From a virus: a stretch of DNA of 24,791 bases. Below, piece by piece: positions 1 through 8,860 of this stretch; within the stretch, counting starts at the first letter, position 1, and every line of letters begins with the position of its first letter. The notes beneath the pieces are model-generated. The model was not told where the DNA came from, ran no database searches, and was given only the letters and a program-made list of their open reading frames with translations. The stretch lies in IMG/VR virus record IMGVR_UViG_3300025889_000893, positions 1 to 24,791 of that record; one strand, 5' to 3'. Position numbers and translations under genes: made by a program.

Positions 1-65
1 ATGATAGCACTAATTGCACTCTCAATGCTACCGTCAAATGCTACTTTTTCAGTCGTTTGATCCAC
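1..65 (-). CDS. Probable scaffolding protein, N-terminal fragment (runs off the window)
   Basis: A leftward reading frame opens with GTG at position 65 and continues past the left edge, so only about 21 residues are visible (M-D-Q-T-T-E-K-V-A-F-D-G, then more). An AAAAGGAA ribosome-binding site lies about 8 nt upstream of the GTG, which decides this start. It overlaps the end of the preceding 88-residue gene by 25 nt in another frame, as is common in this tightly packed operon. Position directly after the portal and one small gene fits a scaffolding protein, which normally precedes the coat gene in P22-like gene orders. That assignment rests on synteny and the acidic polar start, not on a recognised domain. 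Confidence 0.5.
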   Translation of the reverse strand, partial: MDQTTEKVAFDGSIESAISAI

Positions 66-307
66 GGTACTGATTCCTTTTGCTGTTGTTTATCGAAAAC
101 GGCTTCTTCTGTCAAAACAGTGTTGAAGTACGCTTCGATGTGACCAAGCGCACGAACAATGTCATGCGCCTCGACCAGAACGTCCTGAGACGTTTCTGGA
201 TTCAGGAACAACCCCACTTGGTTGTCCCGAACCTCTTGCATCACCTCTTGGAATACGGGGTCGTTTTTAAGTTGCCGTATCCGCGATGCTTTATCTTTGA
301 TATTCAA
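41..307 (-). CDS. Small conserved-type hypothetical protein downstream of portal (88 aa)
   Basis: This is an 88-residue soluble protein with no membrane segment or signal peptide. The first third is charged and helical (K/D/E/R rich), followed by a helical stretch around residues 40-68 and a basic C-terminus ending R-L-K-K. The start is TTG, immediately after the portal stop codon TAA; a GGAGG about 10 nt upstream, inside the end of the portal gene, supports translational coupling. It sits between portal and the putative scaffold, so a head-assembly role is plausible. I do not recognise a named family. Confidence 0.75.
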   Translation of the reverse strand: MNIKDKASRIRQLKNDPVFQEVMQEVRDNQVGLFLNPETSQDVLVEAHDIVRALGHIEAYFNTVLTEEAVFDKQQQKESVPWIKRLKK

Positions 308-2407
308 TTAGAACCGTCCTCCAACAACAGCTTGTGCAGGGGTTTCCTGCGGATAACGGGGCTGGGCTTGTGCTTGTTTAATCCCTGCCACGTCCACCGT
401 GGTCTGGTATTGACCGTAAATCTTGGCCGCGTCTGTGAGCAACTGCTGATCCATCTTGTCGCGCTCACGGTCGTCCTGTGCGATGGCTTTCTGAGCCTCG
501 ATCTGCAACTTGAGCATTTGGACCTCTTTGTTCGCCTGCGCCTTGATCTGCTCGGCTTGGATGATTGCCTGTGCCTGCTGGTCAACTGGGGGCTGTTGCT
601 GGGCTTGAGCCGCCTGTGCCTGCAATTGCTGTTCGACCTGTGCGTCCATCGGGGCAAAATAACGGTCAGCATTACGTACACCCTGCACGGCCAGCATATC
701 TGCCAGTGTGTTGCGGATGTTGGTCATTGAGACCAAACCGTTGCTTGCACCATAATTTTGGTAAATCTGCATTTGCAGTTGTAAGGCTTGTGCAAGCGCC
801 GCAGAACGCTGGTCTTCCCGTCCAGTACCCAAACCGACGTTTACGGTAACATCCATCTTGGTGTTCCAAAAACGTGGGTCAATGGGCTGATACTGGCCAC
901 CAGCCATGCGCATCATCAACTCTTCGTCAACGTTTTCGACCATCAACTTGAGCATCAGCTTGAACAGGCGACGCATACCGCCCTCTGCCAAGTTTCGAGC
1001 CATAACCTCAACCTGACCAGCCGCCGCCTGAATGGTGGCGTTTACAGCCGCCGCAGTGGTTGACTGCATGGCATCGGGGTTCAGACCGCTGGATGCCTTT
1101 GTAACGCCCGTTTTGGACTCGATTTCAGCATCCATGTACTGCATTGCAGTCAGGGTCTGGCCAGCCACGAATGGAACAGCCAAGTCGCGTACAGCGCCAG
1201 AAGTCTTGACTCGGACAATACCAGCGATTTCGTTGTTCAGCAGGTCTTCAATGTTGACCTGACCGTCTAGAACTTCACGCTGTGGGTTATTGGTCAGTGC
1301 AACGTTATCCAGAACGCCACGTAGCATCATTGTTGATGCATCCTGCTCGTTCATCAAAATGTCTGCAATTGAACGGCCAAAGAACGTGTGTGGCTCTGGG
1401 TCGATCTCAAACACGGCAAATGGGATTTCGCTCCACGGCTCAATGCTCAGGATTTGGTAGTCGTCGCCACCCAAGACAACACGTTGCAATTGAGCAACAC
1501 CAGTGCCGTCAACGTCGATACGCATATACGCCTCGGTGACAGCCACAAGCCGCATAGACGGGTCTTGGACGTTCTCTTGGGCGTAAGCGTTGTCATACCC
1601 TTGGCGCTCGAATTCTTCGGCGTTAGCGGTCGTGTCAGCGGTGCTGAGACCTGTCAGGTCAACAACGTCGTCGTACTCATAACCCAAAGCAACCAAATCA
1701 CTGACACGCATCTCAGTGCGGTGAGCCACCACGTAGGCGTCGTCAATACGCTTTGCGCCACGGTCAACAAAGAACTCTTCAGGCGGCACTGATTCGATCA
1801 TCAGGTCGCCGTACTCTTTGGTCAAAGCGATCTTGAGGTAGTGCTTTGGCGACTCAACGCTCATGCCCATTTCGTCGATCTCGATTGACTCGGTGACCGA
1901 ATGCTCAAGGATTTCGACGTTGTCCTCTGCGGCAATCACAGAATATTCTTGGTCGTTGATGTCGTGGTACTCGTAGACTTCCTGTTCCTGCTTGGTATCC
2001 CAGTAAGTTTTTACAACGCCAACCTTTTTGACCAAAGCGTCGTGGAAAGCGTCGTTGATGATGCGATAGCCGCCCAGTTCGTTGAACTTGCTGGACATAT
2101 ACTTGGTAGCCAACTCAGCAAAGTTAACGTCCTTTGGGCCTGTTGGAACGTACTCGACAGCACGGTCTGTTGACAGGAACACACGCATCAGGCTTGGCTT
2201 GATGGCACGAACGGTGTCACGAATCTTGGTGGCCACAACACGACTGCGACCCTCTTCCTCACCGATGTCAACTTCGCCATCAAAGTAGCGCTGTGACTTG
2301 ATACGGCTTGGTGCGATTTCGCTTTCGACAAAATCCACTGCCTCTAGCACCGCCTCTCGGACAATGCCTTGGATTTCGGTTTCTGTCATTGGGGTAGGCT
2401 TACTCAT
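308..2407 (-). CDS. Portal protein, P22-like type (699 aa)
   Basis: The portal forms the dodecameric ring at one capsid vertex through which DNA is packaged and ejected. The length (699 residues) is close to that of the P22 portal (725). The N-terminal part contains the family-like segment around residues 55-120, with conversion to arginine/lysine-rich helices (R-V-V-A-T-K-I-R-D-T-V-R-A-I-K-P) and Y-W-D near residue 137. The C-terminus from about residue 590 to 656 is a glutamine/alanine-rich coiled coil, matching the helical barrel that P22-type portals extend into the capsid. The ATG overlaps the stop of the upstream 645-residue gene (ATGA), with GAGGTG 7 nt upstream. Recognition is by overall pattern and context; the specific subfamily is inferred. 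Confidence 0.92.
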   Translation of the reverse strand: MSKPTPMTETEIQGIVREAVLEAVDFVESEIAPSRIKSQRYFDGEVDIGEEEGRSRVVATKIRDTVRAIKPSLMRVFLSTDRAVEYVPTGPKDVNFAELATKYMSSKFNELGGYRIINDAFHDALVKKVGVVKTYWDTKQEQEVYEYHDINDQEYSVIAAEDNVEILEHSVTESIEIDEMGMSVESPKHYLKIALTKEYGDLMIESVPPEEFFVDRGAKRIDDAYVVAHRTEMRVSDLVALGYEYDDVVDLTGLSTADTTANAEEFERQGYDNAYAQENVQDPSMRLVAVTEAYMRIDVDGTGVAQLQRVVLGGDDYQILSIEPWSEIPFAVFEIDPEPHTFFGRSIADILMNEQDASTMMLRGVLDNVALTNNPQREVLDGQVNIEDLLNNEIAGIVRVKTSGAVRDLAVPFVAGQTLTAMQYMDAEIESKTGVTKASSGLNPDAMQSTTAAAVNATIQAAAGQVEVMARNLAEGGMRRLFKLMLKLMVENVDEELMMRMAGGQYQPIDPRFWNTKMDVTVNVGLGTGREDQRSAALAQALQLQMQIYQNYGASNGLVSMTNIRNTLADMLAVQGVRNADRYFAPMDAQVEQQLQAQAAQAQQQPPVDQQAQAIIQAEQIKAQANKEVQMLKLQIEAQKAIAQDDRERDKMDQQLLTDAAKIYGQYQTTVDVAGIKQAQAQPRYPQETPAQAVVGGRF

Positions 2408-4341
2408 TTATTCGCACCTCGTTTAAGCAATTCTTCTATTGATCGGTATGCGTTGTATTCGTCAATGTTGCGCATTCTGTTGAGTACGTCGATTGCCTTT
2501 TCACCAGCGCCCCGAGCCGCCGCTTGGGTAACTCCACCTTGAGCCGCCTGCATACCAAATTTTACAGCGCGTGCGCCAGCGCCCTCAAAACTTGTTTTTG
2601 CAACGGTCCCAAACTTGTCGTCCAGAACGTTAGCAAACCGAGCTAAGTCAACAATGCTGTCATTGAAGTTTGGCGCTGTCATTGCACGTGGACCGCCAAG
2701 GTATGGGCCAAGTTGACGCGACTCGCTTGTTGAGGCGAATTTCTTAGCAAGGTCATCCATTGAGCGAATAGCAACATCCAAGTCTTGACGGCTTTGATAA
2801 TTTGAAAACAACTTGCGCAATTCTGTTCCCATGCCACGGGAATCTGACAGTGTTTTCTTAACTGTAATCTTTGATGCCGTCGCAGAATCCAACTGGTCAA
2901 ATAATTGCAGTGACTGAGAAATAATGTCGTTTACTCGGGCATAGTCTGGGTCAGACGTGCGTAATGCATCATTTAGAGCGCGGCGAACGTCTTTAAGAAT
3001 ATTCTCACCACTCTGTGTCAAACCCTTTTGAGGCGTTTTTTGGTAGTCAACTAAAGCGTCAATTTGACGTTTAAGGTTGTGCGCTCTTAGGGCATCTGGC
3101 GCACCTTTTGTTGAATCAGCCATCAATCCAGCCAAATCTTTCAAAACTCGCTGTGAAGACCTGTCAGCCTGAATGATTGACCCATTAAAGTTGAAAACTG
3201 GTTTGCCATCAACCATTTGAAATCCAACGCCCAGTTCGTCTAGGCTGGTCAAAAATGTTTGCTCAATTGGCGCAACATCAAAAGGCTTGCCTTTTAGGTT
3301 TGTCTTTGCGATGTCGTTCAATTCTTTTCTGGCAGAAGTGGACTTTTGTGCAATAAACTTCAAACGCTCTGCCGCGGAATCGCCAACAATGTTTGATGGG
3401 CGCAACAGAATATCATTGGCAGAATTCGCCGCAATTGCTTCTCGATTCTTGAGCATTTGCAACATCTTTGCCTGAGTCGCTGGCGATGACGTTTTAATCA
3501 TCTGCACATCGCCCTCTGCAAACTGCTGTCGAATAGCCTCATTTGCCAATTCATCGGCCACCAATTTTTCGCGCTGTGAGGCCGTGTACTTAGCTAACCC
3601 ACGCTGACGACCGCCCTCTTGGATTTCTTTAACCAATGCGCTTTCAACAGCTTTTGGTGTACTGCTTGTGCCGAGCATTGTTCGTGGCGCAACGTCTGGG
3701 ATAGCCGCTTGAGCCGCTGGAGACAGTTCGCTGTAAACAATGTTGTGTTGGTTCAAGGCGTCCATCAACTCCCTTGTGGGAACGCCACCCTGCTTTAAAA
3801 CCGTACCACCTTTTAGGTTCTGGAACGCTTTTAAGCCGAACAGTGTTGCAACAATGTCGGGTGCAACGTATGCCGCAGTACCAAGAGCAGGTGAACCTGT
3901 GTAGTCTGTGACTGCTTCACCTACACCACTCATGCCTCGCTCAAGTGTCTCAAACGGCTTTGCAACAGCGCCAAGAATTGTTTTGCCAGCTTCAGTACGC
4001 GGCTGGTATGTGCCAGCCTCTTGAATGGACTTGACTATGTCTGCGCTTTGGTCAACACCAACAAAAGGTAGTGAAGCCAAACCAGCCAAGCCAGCCCCAA
4101 CAGACGAAACAGCCCCAGTTCCCATTGTGAGCGCCGTTTCACCCAGTCCAAGCATACCCTGACCAAAACCAACCTCTGGCGTTTCGGGTGAGCGCAAACG
4201 TTGTTGAGCAACTGGTGTTTGTTGTGATTCTTCCTCCGCTTTTGCCTCTCTGTAGGCTTTGGCGACAGTTTCAAATTCAGGCGTACCAGCTTTGTCTTTG
4301 TTCTTAACAATCCATTCAGCGTATTGATCTGCTGTTGCCAT
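2404..4341 (-). CDS. Probable internal virion / DNA-ejection protein (645 aa)
   Basis: A large, mostly helical protein, directly upstream of portal and overlapping it by 4 nt. Residues 1-40 form a charged module (A-E-W-I-V-K-N-K-D-K, then G-T-P-E-F-E-T-V-A-K-A-Y-R-E-A) that I know from N-termini of phage internal virion and polyvalent proteins. Residues about 60-105 are a small-residue-rich hydrophobic segment (G-E-T-A-L-T-M-G-T-G-A onward), followed by T-Y-Q-P-R-T-E near 112. The remainder is long helices with little cysteine. The same G-E-T-A...G-T-G-A...T-Y-Q-P-R-x-E pattern opens the protein at 16426-18012. The hydrophobic glycine-rich part would suit membrane insertion during DNA ejection, but this is inferred. 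The start is ATG with AAGGAT upstream. No enzymatic motif is visible. Confidence 0.8.
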   Translation of the reverse strand: MATADQYAEWIVKNKDKAGTPEFETVAKAYREAKAEEESQQTPVAQQRLRSPETPEVGFGQGMLGLGETALTMGTGAVSSVGAGLAGLASLPFVGVDQSADIVKSIQEAGTYQPRTEAGKTILGAVAKPFETLERGMSGVGEAVTDYTGSPALGTAAYVAPDIVATLFGLKAFQNLKGGTVLKQGGVPTRELMDALNQHNIVYSELSPAAQAAIPDVAPRTMLGTSSTPKAVESALVKEIQEGGRQRGLAKYTASQREKLVADELANEAIRQQFAEGDVQMIKTSSPATQAKMLQMLKNREAIAANSANDILLRPSNIVGDSAAERLKFIAQKSTSARKELNDIAKTNLKGKPFDVAPIEQTFLTSLDELGVGFQMVDGKPVFNFNGSIIQADRSSQRVLKDLAGLMADSTKGAPDALRAHNLKRQIDALVDYQKTPQKGLTQSGENILKDVRRALNDALRTSDPDYARVNDIISQSLQLFDQLDSATASKITVKKTLSDSRGMGTELRKLFSNYQSRQDLDVAIRSMDDLAKKFASTSESRQLGPYLGGPRAMTAPNFNDSIVDLARFANVLDDKFGTVAKTSFEGAGARAVKFGMQAAQGGVTQAAARGAGEKAIDVLNRMRNIDEYNAYRSIEELLKRGANK

Positions 4342-4356
4342 TTGGTATCCTTGTTA

Positions 4357-5616
4357 TTAACCGCCGCGCAGAATTCTATCTGCCTCATCTCGCACACTTG
4401 GCGCCGGAGTAGCTGGTGTTGCTTGTGCTGGAGCCGTTGGAGTTGGTGTAGCCACCACGGGAGCCGTTGGTGTTGGCGCCCCCCTGTTGCGCATAGCGCC
4501 ACCATAGGCATTGATGTCAAATGTTGGGTTTTGAAGTTTTAATTCGGTCAACTGACGAACAACAAGCAAAGCCTGCTTTGCGGCGTCTGCATTCATGTCT
4601 CTTGATGGGAACATGGCCTCCAAAGTCTCTTGGTCTTTATCAGTAAATACACCCTCTCCAGCGCCGCGCCAAACGCTTTTCATAATTGGCAACAAGATTG
4701 CCTTTGCATTGTCTGCAAGTTGAGCGCCTGATGTGACGGCTGGTAAATTGCCAAAAATCTTTCCAGTTTGACCAGTTGCACCAAGAGCGGCACCCAAGTT
4801 GTCAAAACCAAAATCAAGTTGTGATTTAAGAATTCTATTTGTCTGCGCTTGCTCAATAAACTTAGCTTCTGTTGTGCCAGCGGCAGTACCAGCCGCACCA
4901 GCATATCCACGACCGAAATACGCTTCAAGCGGTAACCCAGCGCGTGGGTCTAAACCTAATTTGATGCGACGGGCTTTTTGCCTGTCTTCTGGACTCATGT
5001 CTTTAGTCATGGCATCAAACGTCTGCATTTCAGCAGTGGCGTCTTGTCCCATGCGAGACTTGTACATGGCAGACATAACCACTTTCATCAACTCTGGGTT
5101 TTCGCCAAGAAGATCAGCCTCTGCTGGATCAAGCCCCATGTTTTGAAGTGCAACCAATGTCTTGTTTTTGGTTTTCTCAGCGCGGCCACGCTCACCAGCA
5201 GTCTTGATGCGCTCACCAAGAATTGACGCCAACTGCTGGTCTGGGTTTAGACGCATTGTGTTAAAACCAAGAGCCAAGCGATCCATAAAAGTAGGATCAT
5301 CGACCATCCGCTTATACCAAGGCTGTTCTTCCTGCATTGGTGCGCTAAAGTCTTGGCCAGTCCACTTGGTGGCTTGATCTTCTGTTACAAATCGACCGCC
5401 ACCGGGTTGCATTTCAGTCCAGTTCATGTCTGGCATTGGAACGCTTGGAGTGCCCATACCGTCACGCATAGTTTCGTATGGATTGCGTTGCATTGCGGCA
5501 GGCATACGGCCCAATGACATTGGAGCCTGAACAGGAACAACAGTGTTGTCAGGAGTCCGAGACATATTCTCAATCTGCGGACGCAACAAGTCTTGAAGTG
5601 CTTGAAGTAATGCCAT
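4357..5616 (-). CDS. Virion-associated hypothetical protein, helical with Pro/Ala/Thr tail (419 aa)
   Basis: This 419-residue protein has a disordered, proline- and methionine-rich N-terminus (to about residue 90), a helical middle, and a low-complexity C-terminal linker at about 375-405 made of T-P-T-A-P-A-type repeats, ending D-E-A-D-R-I-L-R-G-G. A degenerate glycine/alanine stretch (G-R-G-Y-A-G-A-A-G-T-A-A-G-T-T-E) lies near residue 225-245. No signal peptide or enzymatic motif is seen. It lies in a run of four such proteins between tail and portal genes, the place where podoviruses keep internal core or ejection proteins, so that role is likely. ATG start; a short gap separates it from both neighbours. 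Confidence 0.75.
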   Translation of the reverse strand: MALLQALQDLLRPQIENMSRTPDNTVVPVQAPMSLGRMPAAMQRNPYETMRDGMGTPSVPMPDMNWTEMQPGGGRFVTEDQATKWTGQDFSAPMQEEQPWYKRMVDDPTFMDRLALGFNTMRLNPDQQLASILGERIKTAGERGRAEKTKNKTLVALQNMGLDPAEADLLGENPELMKVVMSAMYKSRMGQDATAEMQTFDAMTKDMSPEDRQKARRIKLGLDPRAGLPLEAYFGRGYAGAAGTAAGTTEAKFIEQAQTNRILKSQLDFGFDNLGAALGATGQTGKIFGNLPAVTSGAQLADNAKAILLPIMKSVWRGAGEGVFTDKDQETLEAMFPSRDMNADAAKQALLVVRQLTELKLQNPTFDINAYGGAMRNRGAPTPTAPVVATPTPTAPAQATPATPAPSVRDEADRILRGG

Positions 5617-5629
5617 ATTTATTTACCTA

Positions 5630-6802
5630 TCATCCGGGTCTGAACATTGATGCGCCAAGGGTTAAGTAATCAAACAAGCCGGGCTGTTTACTGTTTGTCT
5701 GAGTCATTGGCGTAGGCGTAGCACCAAGCGCTTGAGCCATGTAACCAAGCGACTGAGCAGGAGCGCCTTGCATACCAGCATACTGTGCCCTAGCGCGATC
5801 AAGGATCATTTGGTTAATGCCTTGCTCTAATGCGCCCTGTTGCATAGCTTGATTTTGAACATCCATGCCCATGCCAAAGCCAAGGTTTGACAGGTTGCCC
5901 AATTGACCAGCCGCCGCTAAACGTTGTTGTGATCCAGCAAGAGTTGCACCTTGATTCGCTAAAGCCGCTTGCAATTGGTTCCCAATATTAAACTGGGACA
6001 TATTGTTTCGAGCGGCTTGGTTTGCCAAGTTGATTTGCTGGGCAAGTTGGGCGTTTGTTGTTCCGGCTTGTAGGTTTGCACCCTGATTAGCAAGGTCTGC
6101 TTGCATACGTGATGCAATGTCTTGGCCAGCAAGTTGCTGTGCATTTTGGAACCCAGCTTGACGCAAGCCCGATGCGGTACGTGCGGCCTGATCTAGGTAG
6201 TTGCGTCCAAGTTCTGATTGCATCAAAGCCTGACGTGATCCACCAAAAGCGCCTGCACGGGTAGCCTGTGCATTCAACTGCATCGCCTGCATTTGACGCG
6301 CACGGTCTAAATCTGACAGCGATTGGCCAACAACCTGTGACTCGTATGGATTGGTGTATGCAGATAAATCTGTACCAGCAATTTGGCCAGCGGCGACTCT
6401 TTCAGCATTAATTTTGTCAACATAGTTGGCAATGTCTGCTGTACCAGTACCAGCACTAACCATCATCGGCTGGAATGATGTCTCACCAGTTGCCGCATTT
6501 ACAGCGGTGTTTACGCCAGTGGACGCCGTGTTAAATATATTTGGTTGTTGTGGAGATTGTGGCTGTGTTGAAAATTGCGTTTGCGCCGACTGTGGAGTAT
6601 TTAATTGTGGAGACTGAGGTAGCCCTGAAAATTGCTGAAGCAGTTGCATCGGCGTCGCAGATGGCGCATTCCTGTTTCTATTTATAAAATCATCCCCCGG
6701 ACGCAGAGGAAACCCCATTTGCGGCTCGTTTGTAAGTTGTGGTGGTTGCACCCCAGATGGTTGACCACCGCCTACCGCTATGCCTTTTCCTGCGCCTGCC
6801 AT
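5630..6802 (-). CDS. Gln/Asn/Ala-rich probable internal virion protein (390 aa)
   Basis: The N-terminal 130 residues are proline/glutamine-rich and probably disordered. Residues about 150-330 are a glutamine-, alanine- and asparagine-rich helical region, with A-F-G-G-S-R-Q-A-L-M-Q-S-E near 192 and repeated N-Q-G-A-x-L units (L-A-N-Q-G-A-N-L, L-A-N-Q-G-A-T-L). The C-terminus, S-K-Q-P-G-L-F-D-Y-L-T-L-G-A, is a short hydrophobic end. The segment A-F-G-G-S-R-Q followed by long helices is a pattern I associate with podovirus structural or DNA-transfer proteins in environmental phages, though I cannot name a family with certainty. ATG with AAGGAA upstream. Confidence 0.78.
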   Translation of the reverse strand: MAGAGKGIAVGGGQPSGVQPPQLTNEPQMGFPLRPGDDFINRNRNAPSATPMQLLQQFSGLPQSPQLNTPQSAQTQFSTQPQSPQQPNIFNTASTGVNTAVNAATGETSFQPMMVSAGTGTADIANYVDKINAERVAAGQIAGTDLSAYTNPYESQVVGQSLSDLDRARQMQAMQLNAQATRAGAFGGSRQALMQSELGRNYLDQAARTASGLRQAGFQNAQQLAGQDIASRMQADLANQGANLQAGTTNAQLAQQINLANQAARNNMSQFNIGNQLQAALANQGATLAGSQQRLAAAGQLGNLSNLGFGMGMDVQNQAMQQGALEQGINQMILDRARAQYAGMQGAPAQSLGYMAQALGATPTPMTQTNSKQPGLFDYLTLGASMFRPG

Positions 6803-6816
6803 AATTTATTCCTTGC

Positions 6817-7836
6817 TTAAAGAAAGCCGCCACTACCATAGACGCTTGAACTATTTGTGTTCGCGTTGCTATTTGTGTCAGATGGGCCAGAATAACCGCC
6901 GCCTGAACCGCCGCCAAAAATTGAGCTTAAAAGGCCAGCGCCTGATAATGTGTTGTTAATCGTTTGATTACGCCCTGATTGCTCAAGAAATGCTCGTGTT
7001 GGCCCAACTTCTGCCTCGCGCTGTGCCCAGTAGTTGTTGCTTACTTGTGGGCCACCGCCATCATTACCACCACCATAGCCACCAGCGGCCATTGCACGGT
7101 TGTAATAGGTTGGGTCATACATGGAAGAGGCTGGATTTAAGCGGGGATCTGTCTGTGTAAAACCCTGATTTGCGGCAGATGTTGCGTCAGATGTTGACGC
7201 CATTGCACGGTTATAGCGCTCCATTTGAGCGGGATTACGTCTGGCCAACTCAGCAACAGCTTGGTCATAAAGGTTGCCAGAGCTATACCCAGTAACGCCA
7301 CCCATTGTGGTTTCCCTTGGCAAATACCCCTCTGGTTGCATTTGTGCAAAGGCGCTTGAACTAATTAACTCACGGGGAGTTCCCAGATCTTGCGCCTTAT
7401 ATTGCTCGTTACGCGCTGTTGTAAACGCTTTTTCAAAGCCAGCAGGACTTAGTGCGCCAGAATCTAATTGACCAGTCCAGTAATCAATCTCACCTTGCCC
7501 AACTTGATTGCCCATACGGTCAGCACGCGCATACATATCTCTAACTAAAGATTGATTTGTTTGGGGCTGGCTTGGCTGGGTTGGTTGACCCATCATTGGC
7601 TGGCTTTGGTATTGAGCGCCAGCGGGAGCCATGCCAAACGCTGACATAGCACCCGTTGTGTTCTGCATTGCAGACTTTTGCATCGGACTTAATGCCGCGA
7701 CCTCTGGGCCGTAATACGGCATATACCCGATTTCACCCGCTAAACGGGCTTTCTCAAGGTTTGCCTTTGCAGGGCCTTCAATCCACTCTGGAATTTTTTG
7801 CTCTGAAGTTGTGCTTCCGCCTTTACCACCGCTCAT
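6817..7836 (-). CDS. Probable virion structural / internal protein, Gly/Asn-rich C-terminus (339 aa)
   Basis: The reading frame can be extended 14 codons upstream to a TTG, but ATG at 7836 is preferred: GGAG lies about 8 nt upstream, and the upstream gene ends 2 nt before it (TAA-TT-ATG). The N-terminus has the pattern E-W-I-E-G-P-A-K...A-G-E-I-G-Y-M-P-Y-Y-G-P-E-V-A-A-L-S-P-M-Q, which recurs in phage virion proteins. Residues around 95-150 (Y-A-R-A-D-R...D-Y-W-T-G-Q-L-D-S-G...F-E-K-A-F) resemble a DUF4214-like helical repeat, as seen in some surface and phage proteins. The last 90 residues are glycine/serine/asparagine rich and likely flexible. Function inferred from position only. Confidence 0.78.
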   Translation of the reverse strand: MSGGKGGSTTSEQKIPEWIEGPAKANLEKARLAGEIGYMPYYGPEVAALSPMQKSAMQNTTGAMSAFGMAPAGAQYQSQPMMGQPTQPSQPQTNQSLVRDMYARADRMGNQVGQGEIDYWTGQLDSGALSPAGFEKAFTTARNEQYKAQDLGTPRELISSSAFAQMQPEGYLPRETTMGGVTGYSSGNLYDQAVAELARRNPAQMERYNRAMASTSDATSAANQGFTQTDPRLNPASSMYDPTYYNRAMAAGGYGGGNDGGGPQVSNNYWAQREAEVGPTRAFLEQSGRNQTINNTLSGAGLLSSIFGGGSGGGYSGPSDTNSNANTNSSSVYGSGGFL

Positions 7837-7838
7837 AA

Positions 7839-8210
7839 TTAAATCTCCACGCTCACTGTTGTGAACTTTTCTTGCCAACCCAAATCTTTTAGTGCTTTAA
7901 CCCAACCCTTGCGACCAGCAAGCGTCATTGCCGAACACCCATTCAGCTTGGCAAAGTAAATAGCCGAGTCGCTGAATTCGCGGATTTGGTCTAAATCACC
8001 ACCAGCCAAAAAGATGTGAAAGACCTTTTTGCGTGGGTACTCCAAAATCTCGGTAACCATACAGCCTTTTGGTGCATTCCAGAACTGCATTGTACCCAGT
8101 TTAACACATTCAACTACATCTTGGAATAGGTGTGTACCACCAGAAAGTGCTAATGCCGCCTCAAGCCAAGGACGGCATCTTTCCATTTCTGAATCCAAGT
8201 TATCCGTCAT
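7839..8210 (-). CDS. GNAT-like acetyltransferase-fold protein of the tail region (123 aa)
   Basis: This 123-residue protein shows the pattern of small phage GNAT-like proteins: a helix (residues 10-35), strands around V-T-E-I-L-E and F-H-I-F-L-A-G-G-D-L-D-Q-I (about 52-78), and G-C-S-A-M-T-L-A-G-R-K-G-W near 92-104. The H-I-F-L-A-G-G-D-L-D and G-R-K-G-W motifs are those I know from podoviral proteins encoded beside tail genes and annotated as acetyltransferase-like or as internal virion proteins. Whether it is catalytic is unknown; the acetyl-CoA loop is only weakly visible. It overlaps the upstream tail gene by 4 nt (ATGA). Confidence 0.7.
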   Translation of the reverse strand: MTDNLDSEMERCRPWLEAALALSGGTHLFQDVVECVKLGTMQFWNAPKGCMVTEILEYPRKKVFHIFLAGGDLDQIREFSDSAIYFAKLNGCSAMTLAGRKGWVKALKDLGWQEKFTTVSVEI

Positions 8211-8860
8211 TGCCGCAGTCGTGTGATTGCCAAGGTTACTGCTGGTGATGACGGTGCAAATGCGGTAGCCGCAGGAGCGTCAATCCATAAAGCCACGTCA
8301 TCCACGGCCCACATTGCCTGTAAATACGACCCAGCAGTCATTGAAAATGCCGCAGAACGGCTCATAACAAGATGATGCCCATTGCCTGACATTGTGACCT
8401 TGATCGTTGAGCCGGGCACGTCTGTACCATTGATTCTTGGCCAAAACCAGCCATTCTTGTCGCTTGAGTTGTTTGACAGCAGTTCAACAGCAAAGGCCAG
8501 CAAATACACACCCTCTTCAGCAAACACAATCTTAGTGTTGTCAGACGGGTCTAATGTGATGCCAGAGTTAAATGACGGTGTACTCCAGCCAATTGCCTGT
8601 GGCGTATTGATGGCCGATGCGATCTGATTGGTTGACCTACTGAGTGATGCATACCCGTCAGCCAGAATAATCTGCCTGAACACACCCTCTTTAGATACAA
8701 CAGGGTAACCAGTGCGATCCCACAACAAAATACCGTCATCAGCCGCAACATCAGACGGTATCCGCGTTGACAATACAGACCTGATTTTCGCCAAATATGT
8801 ATTTAAACGCTCACCCCAAGACTTCCAATCTGGGCCAAACGGTGGCGGTGGAATCCTCAT
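8207..8860 (-). CDS. Tail or fibre protein with jelly-roll-like C-terminal domain (217 aa)
   Basis: The N-terminal 70 residues are helical and begin with a proline-rich M-R-I-P-P-P-P-F-G-P-D segment. From about residue 85 to the end the protein is beta-rich: a W-S-T-P-S-F...G-I-T-L strand, then I-V-F-A-E-E-G-V-Y-L-L-A-F, W-F-W-P-R-I-N-G-T-D-V-P, and M-W-A-V-D-D-V-A-L-W-I. That alternation is typical of the C1q/TNF-like jelly rolls found in phage receptor-binding or decoration proteins. It overlaps the tail hub gene upstream by 4 nt and the GNAT-like gene downstream by 4 nt, so it is translated with them. A role in adsorption is likely; receptor unknown. Confidence 0.72.
   Translation of the reverse strand: MRIPPPPFGPDWKSWGERLNTYLAKIRSVLSTRIPSDVAADDGILLWDRTGYPVVSKEGVFRQIILADGYASLSRSTNQIASAINTPQAIGWSTPSFNSGITLDPSDNTKIVFAEEGVYLLAFAVELLSNNSSDKNGWFWPRINGTDVPGSTIKVTMSGNGHHLVMSRSAAFSMTAGSYLQAMWAVDDVALWIDAPAATAFAPSSPAVTLAITRLRQ

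Noticed and set aside
304-681. 125-residue leftward frame in the portal C-terminus
   Set aside because: It is an out-of-frame shadow rich in Arg/Ser produced by CAG/GCC repeats; the portal frame is clearly the real one.
80-730. 216-residue open frame on the + strand opposite the portal gene
   Set aside because: It is the antisense of the glutamine-rich portal C-terminus, giving an artificial leucine/cysteine-rich product; no ribosome-binding site or context supports it.
4035-4520. 161-residue leftward frame across two internal-protein genes
   Set aside because: Out-of-frame reading with Q/L runs; it spans the boundary of two well-supported genes.
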